Below, piece after piece: positions 7,335-15,894 of a stretch of 64,000 nucleotides of DNA. Location: positions 30,406 to 94,405 of the forward strand of contig HF994935.1 in assembly GCA_000434295.1 (NCBI GenBank). Reading direction: 5' to 3'. Both the position numbers and the translations under genes were made by a program. Source of the DNA: Acetobacter sp. CAG:977. Lineage in GTDB: Bacteria; Pseudomonadota; Alphaproteobacteria; CAAGCB01; CAG-977. The number at the start of each line of letters is the position of its first letter. Position 1 is the first letter of the stretch. The notes beneath the pieces are model-generated. The model ran no database searches. It was given only the letters and a program-made list of their open reading frames with translations, and was not told the DNA's origin.

Positions 7335-8726
7335 TTAACGGTTCTTTGCCGATTTTTGAACGGTATGAAGCACCATATCGTGCATGAACGCGTTTTTGAA
7401 CCGTCTGAAGGAAAAAGGTTCTTTGGCGTGTTCCAGTTGTTTTTTACGGGCATCGGGGACGGCGTTCCAAACGGTTTGCAAGTCTTGGGCGCTTTTCCAA
7501 CAGTGTTTTTGAAAGACGCTGCCTAATGCATCAACGCCGGCGGCATGATCCAACAGGGAAATGCCTTTTTCGTCTTTTTCCAGCCAATCTTTGGCGTTCA
7601 GGCAGACGTTTGTTCTTTTCATCAAATCGGAAATGTCATTGAATCTGTTTTCCGCGACGGCGAAAAACAACAGGTTTTTGTCGGCTAATGTACGAACCGT
7701 AGTTTCTTTATCTTTCAGCAAATCGTCCAAAGTTTCGTGTTTAAAGGCTTTGAGAGCGTTTTTCGCTTCATTTCCTTTTTCGTGCAACAAAAGCAGGTCT
7801 GAGAGGTTTTCACGGTCTTTTGCGGGGATGCCTTTGGCGCCGATGACTTCGGTTACGGCGCACCCGCGTTCTTCCATGGTTTTTAAGAACAGGGGCAACA
7901 CTTCTTCGGTGCAGTCCAGATCGGGCAGGCTGACCGATTTTGCGGTTGTTTTTCCCAGATCGGCAACGATCGGGGAAATATCGGGCGTGGCGGCAGAAGC
8001 AAAGGAAATGCTTTCAATATGCGGGAGACGTTTAAATTCCGAAGCGGCTTTTTCCGCGCTGTCCGTTGCGAATGTCGCATCCGAGCACACGATATTTTCA
8101 ATTGTTGCCGGCAAAACGTTTTCGCGGTTTGTGCGGTAAAGGGCGGACAATCCGTCGGTTGTCAGGGATTTTAGCGGCAATCCGGGAATAATTCCCGCTA
8201 ACGGGTTTGATTGCGAGGCATTTTTCAAAACCAGTTCGGAAACGGGGTTGCCGATGATTTCGTGAACCAAAGGCAGCAAGTTTTGTTCGTTGCAATTAAA
8301 TCCCAATCCCGTGATACGTTTTTGCGCCAACAGAGATTTAAAGGCGGTTTCGGCGTATCCGTCCTTTAATTTTCCTGCTTTGGATAAGTCGATCGAGGTT
8401 ACGTCAGAAGCTTTGATCGCTTCGAAAAAAGAAGCTTCAATCGGAGTTTTCCTGACGGAAATAGCGTCTTGGAGCGTTATTTTTTTTATTTTTGTTTCGG
8501 GTAGGAAATCTAATATTTCCTGAAAATAAGACAAATTCGGGGCAACGGAAATTTCTTTGCAACCGTTTTCGATGATTCTGTTTTTTACTTCGTCCAGCGC
8601 CGCGCGAGACATTTCCATATGCAGGGACGGCTTTCCTGCGTTCAGCCCGGACAGAAAATCTTTGCCTTGTTTCCAGGCGGCTTTGTCGATTTCTTGTTTC
8701 AGGGCTTCATCGCTCAGGCGGGGCAT
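7335..8726 (-). CDS. Leucine-rich-repeat-like protein of unknown function
   Basis: A 463-residue soluble protein without signal peptide or membrane segment. Residues about 50-290 show irregular leucine-rich-like units alternating short strands and helices (for example ITGLGFNCNEQNLLPLV, VSELVLKNA, IESISFASA). Residues about 330-410 contain ankyrin-like helical pairs (NLLFFAVAENRFNDISDLM; GISLLDHAAGVDAL). The C-terminus is basic. I do not recognise the family. The mixture of eukaryote-like repeats in a cytoplasmic bacterial protein is seen in secreted effectors, but no secretion signal or secretion system is visible here. AAGGAAG upstream supports the start. It stands alone between convergent and divergent neighbours. 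Confidence 0.7.
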   Translation of the reverse strand: MPRLSDEALKQEIDKAAWKQGKDFLSGLNAGKPSLHMEMSRAALDEVKNRIIENGCKEISVAPNLSYFQEILDFLPETKIKKITLQDAISVRKTPIEASFFEAIKASDVTSIDLSKAGKLKDGYAETAFKSLLAQKRITGLGFNCNEQNLLPLVHEIIGNPVSELVLKNASQSNPLAGIIPGLPLKSLTTDGLSALYRTNRENVLPATIENIVCSDATFATDSAEKAASEFKRLPHIESISFASAATPDISPIVADLGKTTAKSVSLPDLDCTEEVLPLFLKTMEERGCAVTEVIGAKGIPAKDRENLSDLLLLHEKGNEAKNALKAFKHETLDDLLKDKETTVRTLADKNLLFFAVAENRFNDISDLMKRTNVCLNAKDWLEKDEKGISLLDHAAGVDALGSVFQKHCWKSAQDLQTVWNAVPDARKKQLEHAKEPFSFRRFKNAFMHDMVLHTVQKSAKNR

Positions 8727-8931
8727 AATTTGTCTTCCTTAGTTTTTATTAGAAACAGGATATCTCTTTTGGCGTTTTGTTACCAGAATTAATAAAGGGA
8801 AAAGCAATTTTTATTTTATAAGGTTTGAAACGGGAAATGAAATTCTTTTAAGGATTGTTTTTTGTTTAAAAGTATTGTATTCGCCGGCGCGTTTGTTTAG
8901 TATCCCAATCTTCGGGGGGAATTCGGTGATA

Positions 8932-10596
8932 ATGAAAAATATAATTCGCCGCTTTCAATATAATTTTATGTTCGCCGTATTATTTACGTTTGCGGCGATA
9001 CTGCCCGATTATGTGATGCAGTATTCTTCGGTTCATTTCCGGGTTGCTTTTGATCCCGTTTTTCTGGCTTCTTTGACTCTGTTCGGTTTTTTTCTGTCGT
9101 TGTCGGGCAGGGTCGTTTTCTGTGCCGTCACGCTTTTTTTAACGGTTTGTCAGATTATTCAGCTGAACTATATGGCATATTCGGGACGTCCGATCAGTCC
9201 CGTGGATATTCATAAAATCTTTGTCGAATTTCCCGATATTTGGTCTTCGGGGATGGGGGCGATCAAAGACGTATGGTTTGTAATGCCGATGGTGCTTTTA
9301 ACGTTCGGCGGGACGGCATATTTCTTTTTTAAATACAGAAAACAGCTGGGGTTTTCGTTTTTGGCGGTTTTGATAGTCTTGGGAACGATGGCGGCAAAGC
9401 CGGAACGGGCATCACGGAAAACGTTAAAGCATTTTTTGCCGGCGGAAACCAGAAATTCCATTCATAATTCGTGGAATACGTTTTCATATTATCTGGTCAA
9501 AGGGCGCCTGTTACCCGAAGCGCCGATTGTTCCTCAAGGGACTTATTTGCCGGTCAGTGCGGAAAAGATAAACAAAAAAACGCCCAGAATAATCGTATTT
9601 ATCATGGGCGAAAGCATGTCTTACGAACACATGGGGCTGTTCGGCTATTTTCGCGATACGACGCCGTATCTGTCAAAAATGAAACAAGACCCGAATTTCG
9701 TATACATAAAAGGTGTTTCTTCCGCGGTATCGACACATTCGGCGTTGCCGATTTTCTTTGACGTTATGAACGAACCGGGGAATCTGGATGTTTTGAAAAA
9801 AGATCCCGTCAATTTGTTTCGGTTGGCGAAACGGGCAGGGTACAAAACGCACTGGATTTCCGCACAGGATGCAAAAAATACGTACAGCATCGGCACGGAT
9901 TACATAGACGATTTAAGAACCATGGAAACGACGCCGTTCCTTTATGAAAAGTTCAGGGAAGATTTTCTTGTAACGCGATTTAAAGATTTGGATTTGTCTT
10001 CCGGCAAACATTTTGTTGTTTTGCACTTCCGTACGGTTCACAGTCCGTATTGGGAAAATTACGAACACCGTGCGGACGATTTTTCCAAGTATCCGACCGA
10101 AGAAGGCAGTCGTTCGCAACGTTTGGTTAATGCTTACGACAATGCGGTTCTTTATACGGACAGCATCATTCACGATATTTTTAAAATTTTCAAAGAAAAG
10201 GAAAAGAAAGACGGCGTGTTTATGATGACGTCCGATCACGGTCAGCTTTTGGGGCAGCACGGGCTTTACGGTCATAATATATTAAAACGTGAAACGGTTT
10301 TGGTGCCGTTTATGCTTTATATGGAAAAACCCGACAAAAAGATTTATAAAGAATTGAAGGGCAAAAAGTATATTACCCATAATGAAATGGGGGAACTTCT
10401 TGCCGCCGTGATGGGATGGAAGATTAATAATCCGAACAAGCAAAGCGGAGAATTTTTCGTACACGGGAACGATATTTTTACGGATTATCCGCTGATGATG
10501 GGGAATTTTGACGCTCAGGGAGATTTTTCGCTTTCTTCGGTGATGACGTTGTCGGAATACGGGAACGCCAGAAAATATTGGAATTCGAAAAAGTAA
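8932..10596 (+). CDS. Phosphoethanolamine transferase, EptA/sulfatase-fold family
   Basis: A roughly 554-residue inner-membrane enzyme with about five N-terminal membrane segments followed by a periplasmic alkaline-phosphatase-fold domain. Metal-binding and catalytic signatures are visible: GESMSYEHMGLFGYFRDTTP, an AVSTHSALPIFF segment with the presumed nucleophilic threonine, HFRTVHSPY, and SDHGQLLGQHG. These match enzymes that move phosphoethanolamine from phosphatidylethanolamine to lipid A or other periplasmic glycans. A GTG at 8926 lies at better spacing from GGGGGGA (8914-8920) and is an alternative start. The exact acceptor is not determinable. Transcription probably continues towards the aminotransferase gene 18 bases downstream. 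Confidence 0.85.
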   Translation: MKNIIRRFQYNFMFAVLFTFAAILPDYVMQYSSVHFRVAFDPVFLASLTLFGFFLSLSGRVVFCAVTLFLTVCQIIQLNYMAYSGRPISPVDIHKIFVEFPDIWSSGMGAIKDVWFVMPMVLLTFGGTAYFFFKYRKQLGFSFLAVLIVLGTMAAKPERASRKTLKHFLPAETRNSIHNSWNTFSYYLVKGRLLPEAPIVPQGTYLPVSAEKINKKTPRIIVFIMGESMSYEHMGLFGYFRDTTPYLSKMKQDPNFVYIKGVSSAVSTHSALPIFFDVMNEPGNLDVLKKDPVNLFRLAKRAGYKTHWISAQDAKNTYSIGTDYIDDLRTMETTPFLYEKFREDFLVTRFKDLDLSSGKHFVVLHFRTVHSPYWENYEHRADDFSKYPTEEGSRSQRLVNAYDNAVLYTDSIIHDIFKIFKEKEKKDGVFMMTSDHGQLLGQHGLYGHNILKRETVLVPFMLYMEKPDKKIYKELKGKKYITHNEMGELLAAVMGWKINNPNKQSGEFFVHGNDIFTDYPLMMGNFDAQGDFSLSSVMTLSEYGNARKYWNSKK

Positions 10597-10614
10597 GAGT
10601 AGAGGGGTTTCTTG

Positions 10615-11835
10615 ATGAGGGAATTTCATAAGTCTTCGCGTTTGGACGGCGTATGTTACGAGATACGCGGTCCCGTATTAAAGGCGGCGAACAGACTGGA
10701 AGAAGCGGGGTACAAAATTTTAAAGCTGAATATCGGCAATCCGGCGCCGTTCGGATTTTCCGCACCCGAGGAAATCGTCAAAGACATGATTTTGAATTTG
10801 CCTTTTGCGGACGGGTATTCTGATTCCAAGGGCATTTTTCCCGCGCGCAAGGCGGTTATGCATTATTGTCAGGAAAAAAAGATTCCCGATGTTCAGATTG
10901 ACGACATTTATCTGGGCAACGGCGTCAGCGATCTGATTTTAATGAGCATGGAAGCTTTTTTGGATAACGGTGATGAAGTATTGGTTCCGTCGCCCGATTA
11001 TCCGTTATGGACGGCGGCGATACGTTTGGCGGGCGGAAATGCGGTTCATTATCTGTGCGACGAACAGTCGGACTGGTATCCCGACATTGCCGATATGGAA
11101 AGCAAAATCACGCCGAAAACAAAAGCCATAGTGGTTATCAATCCGAACAATCCGACGGGGGCGGTTTATCCGAAAGAAGTTTTGGAACGCATCGTGGCTT
11201 TGGCGGAAAAATACAAGCTGGCTTTGTTCAGCGACGAGATTTATGACAAAATCCTCTATGACGGAGTTGAACATATTTCGTTGGCATCTTTGGCGCCGGA
11301 CGTTTTTTGCGTTACGTTGAACGGCGTTTCCAAAAGCTACCGTTCGGCGGGCTTTCGCGCGGCATGGATGGTTCTGAGCGGCAATAAAAAAGCGGCGGAA
11401 GATTATATTGACGGGCTGGATATGCTGGCAAACATGCGTTTGTGCAGCAATGTTCCCGGACAATACGCGATACAGACGGCTTTGGGCGGGTATCAAAGCA
11501 TCAAAGACTTGGTTGCGCCGGGGGGCAGGCTTTATGAACAAAGGAACCTCTGCCACAAGCTGTTGACGGACATTCCGGGCGTTTCGTGCGTCAAAGCCAA
11601 AGGGTCGCTTTATATGTTTCCGAAGCTGGATACGGCAAAGTTTAATATTTTTGACGATCAGAAGTTTGTGTTGGATTTTTTAACGCAAAAGCGCGTGTTG
11701 CTGGTTCACGGCAAAGGCTTTAACTGGGGGGCGCCCGATCATTTCCGCGTTGTGTTTTTGCCGCGCGAAGACGATTTGACCAGGGCATTGACGGCGTTAA
11801 AAGATTTTTTGTCCACTTATCGGCAGGAGGAATAA
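10615..11835 (+). CDS. alaA: AlaA-like glutamate-pyruvate aminotransferase
   Basis: A 406-residue class I/II PLP aminotransferase. The order NIGNPAPFGF, PDYPLW, NPNNPTGAVY, SDEIYDKILYD and the lysine-bearing GVSKSYRSAGFR follows the AlaA/YfbQ group, which forms alanine from pyruvate and glutamate. Length is as expected. The ATG at 10615 is preceded by AGAGGGG at 10601-10607. A small membrane protein gene starts 3 bases downstream. Closely related class I enzymes have other amino-acid specificities, so AlaA is the best fit but not certain. Confidence 0.87.
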   Translation: MREFHKSSRLDGVCYEIRGPVLKAANRLEEAGYKILKLNIGNPAPFGFSAPEEIVKDMILNLPFADGYSDSKGIFPARKAVMHYCQEKKIPDVQIDDIYLGNGVSDLILMSMEAFLDNGDEVLVPSPDYPLWTAAIRLAGGNAVHYLCDEQSDWYPDIADMESKITPKTKAIVVINPNNPTGAVYPKEVLERIVALAEKYKLALFSDEIYDKILYDGVEHISLASLAPDVFCVTLNGVSKSYRSAGFRAAWMVLSGNKKAAEDYIDGLDMLANMRLCSNVPGQYAIQTALGGYQSIKDLVAPGGRLYEQRNLCHKLLTDIPGVSCVKAKGSLYMFPKLDTAKFNIFDDQKFVLDFLTQKRVLLVHGKGFNWGAPDHFRVVFLPREDDLTRALTALKDFLSTYRQEE

Positions 11836-11838
11836 AGA

Positions 11839-12105
11839 ATGTTAAATCTTTTAATCAAGGCGGTTTCGCATTTTAAATTTTGGAACATTATGGTTATCGC
11901 CTGTCTGGCGACGGCGTTTGTTTCCATAGAAGTCCGTTCATTTTTAAAACCTTATTTGTCGGCGGATATTCGTTCGATTTTAAAAATGGTTCACATAACG
12001 GCGGGCTATTTGTTGGTTATATCGGCGTGCTTTCACGGTTTGGGGCGTTCGGGATATCTGGTTCGCCTGAATCGCAAAAGGCAGGAACGCAATAAAATAG
12101 CCTGA
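11839..12105 (+). CDS. Small two-helix membrane protein, DUF4405-like
   Basis: An 88-residue integral membrane protein with hydrophobic segments at about residues 15-32 and 48-66. HITAGYLLVISACFHGLG places two histidines about 15 residues apart around the second segment, resembling cytochrome b-like DUF4405 proteins that may bind haem. The tail is basic (RLNRKRQERNK), consistent with a cytoplasmic C-terminus. AGGAGG at 11825-11830 gives a strong ribosome site within the end of alaA, so the two are co-translated. Function is unknown. Confidence 0.7.
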   Translation: MLNLLIKAVSHFKFWNIMVIACLATAFVSIEVRSFLKPYLSADIRSILKMVHITAGYLLVISACFHGLGRSGYLVRLNRKRQERNKIA

Positions 12106-12172
12106 TTGCGATATTGCATAATCACAGGCAACGTATTATCTATACCGTGAAAAAACATCTTGGAGGTCTGTC

Positions 12173-13204
12173 ATGGTAAAAGTAGCCTATTTCAATGTTG
12201 ATTCGATCACGAAAGCTTATTACGAAAAAAATCCGCTGAAGTCGGATGCCAAAACGGTTTTTTTTGAAAAAAGCCCTGATGCGTTGACGCCCGAAGAACT
12301 TGAAAAAGTCAAAGATGCGGAAGTCATTTCCGTTTTCGTGTCGGCGATTGACGTCGGGGAAAAGGTTTTGTCGCAGTTCCCGAAATTGAAGCTGATTGCA
12401 GTTCGTTCAACGGGCTACAACAACGTTGATATGGATTATTGCCGTTCTCACGGTATCGAGCTGGTGAACGTTCCCGGATACGGAGATTCGACGGTGGCGG
12501 AATACGCCTTTGGTCTTTTGCTGATTATTTCGCGCAAGATTAACCGAGCTTTCCATGACATAAAGAAAGGCGACGTTCGTACGGCGGATTATCTGGGCTT
12601 TGATTTAAAAGGGCGTACGATCGGTATTGTCGGAACGGGTGCCATCGGACGGTATATGATTCGTTTGGCAAAAGGCTTTGAAATGAATGTTTTGGCATAC
12701 GATTTGTATCCGAACGAACAGACGGCTAAGGACATGGGCTTTACGTACGTTTCGATGGACGAACTGTTGGGCAAATCGGACATTGTGTCTTTGCACTGCC
12801 CGATGACCAAAGAAAACTATCACTTGCTGGATAAAGAAGCGTTCAAGAAAATGAAAGACGGCGCCATCGTGATTAATACGGCACGCGGCGAACTGATTGA
12901 TACGGAAGAATTGTACAAAGCATTGAATTCCGGAAAATTGGGCGGCGCCGGACTGGACGTGATGGAATACGAAACGTCGGTCATTCACGATGATTTGTTT
13001 TTGGCTTCCGCAAAGGCTCAAGGGGCTGATTCCCTGTTGCGTTCTTTAATCAATCACCGTTTGATGCAACTGCCGAACGTTGTCGTAACGCCGCATGTCG
13101 CTTTTAATTCGATTGATGCGGTTCACCGCATTTTGAAAACGGCGAACGATAACATAGATTCGTTCTTGTCGGGAAAAGTCGTCAATTCCGTTTTGAAAAA
13201 ATAA
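12173..13204 (+). CDS. ldhA: D-lactate dehydrogenase (2-hydroxyacid dehydrogenase family)
   Basis: A 343-residue NAD-dependent D-2-hydroxyacid dehydrogenase. GTGAIGRYMIRLA (about residues 156-168) is the NAD-binding loop; RSTGYNNVDM holds the substrate-binding arginine region; TARGELIDTEEL and the C-terminal TPHVAFNSIDAV, with the catalytic His, follow. The sequence resembles fermentative LdhA more than glycerate or phosphoglycerate enzymes. It would regenerate NAD+ by reducing pyruvate to D-lactate. GGAGG lies upstream of the start and a strong terminator follows, so it is probably a single-gene transcript. Confidence 0.9.
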   Translation: MVKVAYFNVDSITKAYYEKNPLKSDAKTVFFEKSPDALTPEELEKVKDAEVISVFVSAIDVGEKVLSQFPKLKLIAVRSTGYNNVDMDYCRSHGIELVNVPGYGDSTVAEYAFGLLLIISRKINRAFHDIKKGDVRTADYLGFDLKGRTIGIVGTGAIGRYMIRLAKGFEMNVLAYDLYPNEQTAKDMGFTYVSMDELLGKSDIVSLHCPMTKENYHLLDKEAFKKMKDGAIVINTARGELIDTEELYKALNSGKLGGAGLDVMEYETSVIHDDLFLASAKAQGADSLLRSLINHRLMQLPNVVVTPHVAFNSIDAVHRILKTANDNIDSFLSGKVVNSVLKK

Positions 13205-13220
13205 AGACGGATAAGCGGGA

Positions 13221-13250
13221 AACGCCCTTCGTAAAGAAGGGCGTTTTTTT
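13221..13250 (+). terminator. Terminator of ldhA
   Basis: AACGCCCTTC (13221-13230) pairs perfectly with GAAGGGCGTT (13236-13245), then T residues follow. The stem also has a T-poor but usable form for the convergent marR transcript. Confidence 0.9.
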
Positions 13251-13587
13251 ATGGTTTTTGTTTGGCGATGATGTCTGCCAGTTCGCTGACGTATTCAGCG
13301 CCGCTTAAGGTGCGTGACAGGTTGACGCTTCTTCTGTCGTTTTCGTCGGTTTGTCGTTTTAACAATCCCAGAACGCTCAATTTATCAATGGCGCGGGAAA
13401 CGGCGGGCTTGGAAATGTTAAGCTCGGACGCCAACGCGCGAACGGTATGAGGCGGCGGCGTTAAATAAACGCAAAGCAAAAGAGCGGTTTGGCGAACCGT
13501 CAAATCGGAAGCTCCGTCGTTTTTGCGTACGATTTCCAACAAAGTTCTGCGAAATACATCCAGTTCTTTAAAAGATTCGGGTTTCAT
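13249..13587 (-). CDS. MarR-type winged-helix transcriptional regulator
   Basis: A 112-residue DNA-binding protein. The helix-turn-helix and wing read as TVRALASELNISKPAVSRAI, then LLKRQTDENDRRSVNLS, the DxR-containing MarR wing. The chosen ATG at 13587 follows the pmbA stop by a single base; an upstream in-frame extension would overlap pmbA. It is therefore the third gene of a membrane-protein – pmbA – marR operon and may regulate that operon. The signal and target are unknown. Confidence 0.85.
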   Translation of the reverse strand: MKPESFKELDVFRRTLLEIVRKNDGASDLTVRQTALLLCVYLTPPPHTVRALASELNISKPAVSRAIDKLSVLGLLKRQTDENDRRSVNLSRTLSGAEYVSELADIIAKQKP

Positions 13588-13588
13588 T

Positions 13589-14935
13589 TTATTTACCTGC
13601 GACGGACATTTTATTGAAACGTAAAGTCGGAGCGTTAAAAGCATATTTAATTTCCAAATCGTCTGCGGCGATCAGGTTTTTAAACATATCTTTCAGGTTT
13701 CCGGCGACGGTTATTTCGTGGACGGGGGAGGTTATTTTTCCGTTTTCGATCAGGAAACCCGATGCGCCGCGGCTGTAGTCGCCCGTGATAAGATTGACGC
13801 CTTGTCCGAACAGGTTAGTGATATAGACGCCTTTTTTAATATCTGCGATGATGTCTGCGGGCGAACCGTTTCCGCCGTACAGCGTCAGGTTTGACAGGCT
13901 GGGATGGGGAATACCGCCCAATCCGCGCGCTCCGTTTCCCGTCGGTTTCATGTTCAGCTGTCGTGCCGATCGTAAATCCAAAACCCATTTTGTTAAAACG
14001 CCGTTGTCAACGAAAGCCTGTTTTTGCGTCGGCAATCCTTCCGCATCAAACGAGCGGGAGTTTAAACCTCTTTTGCGCAAAGGCTCTTCAATGACGGAAA
14101 TATTTTCGGGAAAGATTTTTTGATGAAGGGCGTCGTTTAAGAAAGAAGTTCCTCTGGCGACGGCGGCGCCGTTGACGGCTGCCGCGAAATGACCGAGGAT
14201 GCCTTTTGCCAGTCTTGGTTCAAGGACGACGGGCATTTCATCGGAATTGATTTTTCCTGCGCCCAGTTTTCCGACGGTTCGTTCGGCGGCTTTAACGCCG
14301 ATTGTCGAAGGCTTTTCAAGGTCAGAGGCATGAACGGCGGAAGAATATTCGTAATCCGTTTCTTTATTTTTATTTGCGTCTTCGGCGATCAGGGAAACGC
14401 TGATGGAAGAAGCGGACAGGCGGAATGTTTTTGAAAAGCCTGTTGTGGAAAGCATGGTAATTTCGGTTTTATTGTACGAAGCCGAAGCGCCGTCCGAATT
14501 GGATATGCCGCGGAATTCCAATCCGGCGGCTTCGGCTTTCATGGCGGTTTCCAGCAATTTTTCGGTGGACGGAACGTTTGGATCGAACAAATCCAAATCG
14601 GGGAATTCCGTTGCCAGCATATCGGGGTCTGCCAGTCCGGCAAAAGCGTCTTCGGGGATGGATTTTGCCATTTTGACGGCGCGTTCCGCCAGTTCCGAGA
14701 GGAATTTTTTATCAAGGACGGAAGACGACACGACGGCTTGTCTTTTGCCGCAAAAAACGCGCAAATCGACGCCCGATGTTCCGGCGTATTCCAGAGATTC
14801 GGTTTTTTGCAGCCTGCATTCGGCGCACACGTTCAAATTATCCGCGGCGAAGGATTCGGCGGCATCTGCCCCGCAAGCTTTTGCGTGTTCGATCAGAAAG
14901 GCGGCGGCATCGGCCAAAGTCAAATTTTCGGGCAT
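13589..14935 (-). CDS. pmbA: PmbA/TldE metalloprotease-family subunit
   Basis: A 448-residue member of the TldD/PmbA family. In E. coli, PmbA (TldE) pairs with TldD to degrade unfolded peptides and to mature microcin B17 and CcdA. Typical segments are AKACGADAAES near the N-terminus, NGAAVARGTSFL, and the C-terminal NMKPTGNGARGLGGIPHP and NLFGQGVNLITGDYSRGASGF. The zinc ligands belong to the TldD partner, which is not in this window. The gene starts 5 bases after an integral membrane protein gene and is followed by marR. Confidence 0.9.
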   Translation of the reverse strand: MPENLTLADAAAFLIEHAKACGADAAESFAADNLNVCAECRLQKTESLEYAGTSGVDLRVFCGKRQAVVSSSVLDKKFLSELAERAVKMAKSIPEDAFAGLADPDMLATEFPDLDLFDPNVPSTEKLLETAMKAEAAGLEFRGISNSDGASASYNKTEITMLSTTGFSKTFRLSASSISVSLIAEDANKNKETDYEYSSAVHASDLEKPSTIGVKAAERTVGKLGAGKINSDEMPVVLEPRLAKGILGHFAAAVNGAAVARGTSFLNDALHQKIFPENISVIEEPLRKRGLNSRSFDAEGLPTQKQAFVDNGVLTKWVLDLRSARQLNMKPTGNGARGLGGIPHPSLSNLTLYGGNGSPADIIADIKKGVYITNLFGQGVNLITGDYSRGASGFLIENGKITSPVHEITVAGNLKDMFKNLIAADDLEIKYAFNAPTLRFNKMSVAGK

Positions 14936-14940
14936 CTTTT

Positions 14941-15705
14941 TTATTTCCTTATGGAAGAAACGGCGATAAAAGGCGTTTTATTGAGGTTTCCGATTTCGCT
15001 GATTATCAGATTTCCGTTAAAACGCGCGGCATAGGGGTCGTATCCCGCCAAAATCATGCGATTGTTTTGCACGGCGGCCAAAGCATAGGTTTCCGCATTG
15101 ATTTTAGTGACAAGTTTGTCTTCGATTTTAGCGGTTCCGATTCCGCAATAAAAGGCGGTTACGATCAGGGTGACGATAAAGCCTGCGGTGACGAACATAT
15201 GGGCAAGGGGACTTTTTCCCGCTTTGAAATGCGGGATGAAGACCAAAGTATAAAGGATGATGACGTAAAGGGATTCGAACAAGAAATCTCCGCCGCGAGC
15301 CAGATGCATCATCAAAATGGCGAGATAGACGGCGACTCCGAGCGTGGCAAGGATGGAAAAGAAATAGCTGAGCCTTCTGCTGCGCCCGAGCGGCGTATTG
15401 GCTTGGGCGATTCCCAAAGACAGCTGCAACACGAAAGCGGACAATGCCGCAATGGTCAAAGCCGCAGAATTAAAGAACAGCAAAGACATTCTGGGTTCCA
15501 TCAGAAACAGCGGAACGCGGTATTCCATGAATTTTCCCGCCTGATACGTAAAGGACAGCAGGAAAGTAAAGCACAGGATATAAATTAATGCGGACAAGAC
15601 GATGGCAGGAGTGCCGAACGATGTTTCGTTTTCGTTTTTTTCGTCATCGTCGAAGGTAATTTTATCTTTGTCTGCGGAGCTGTTTTTGCCTGAAAAGAAA
15701 GCCAT
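14941..15705 (-). CDS. Five-helix membrane protein of unknown function
   Basis: A 254-residue inner-membrane protein. An acidic, charged cytoplasmic N-terminus (about residues 11-28) is followed by membrane helices at about 33-53, 76-98, 112-134, 143-160 and 167-189. A polar C-terminal domain of about 60 residues follows. I recognise no family. It is the promoter-proximal gene of the pmbA-marR operon. Whether it works with PmbA, for example in peptide export, is a guess from position only. Confidence 0.75.
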   Translation of the reverse strand: MAFFSGKNSSADKDKITFDDDEKNENETSFGTPAIVLSALIYILCFTFLLSFTYQAGKFMEYRVPLFLMEPRMSLLFFNSAALTIAALSAFVLQLSLGIAQANTPLGRSRRLSYFFSILATLGVAVYLAILMMHLARGGDFLFESLYVIILYTLVFIPHFKAGKSPLAHMFVTAGFIVTLIVTAFYCGIGTAKIEDKLVTKINAETYALAAVQNNRMILAGYDPYAARFNGNLIISEIGNLNKTPFIAVSSIRK

Positions 15706-15831
15706 GATTTCATCCTTTGGTTTTTTTTAAAGCGTGATTTTCATTATAAGCTTTAAAATCTTTCGGGTCTGTTAATTTTGGAAAGGGAAGGGAATTTTAC
15801 AAATTTGTAATATAAATCAGCCAGATAGCTT

Positions 15832-15860
15832 TTGACTCGGTAGATGTGAAATGTGATAAT
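15832..15860 (+). promoter_or_regulatory. Sigma-70-type promoter of the HD-GYP gene
   Basis: TTGACT (15832-15837) and GATAAT (15855-15860) are each one base from consensus and are exactly 17 bases apart. Transcription would begin near 15867, leaving a leader of roughly 28 bases before the ATG at 15895. Confidence 0.75.
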
Positions 15861-15894
15861 TTAATAAAGTGCCTTGAATAATAGGGAAAAGCGT

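Noticed and set aside
14776..15588. Open frame spanning the antisense of pmbA and the membrane protein gene
   Set aside because: Crosses two supported genes and the junction between them; no family match.
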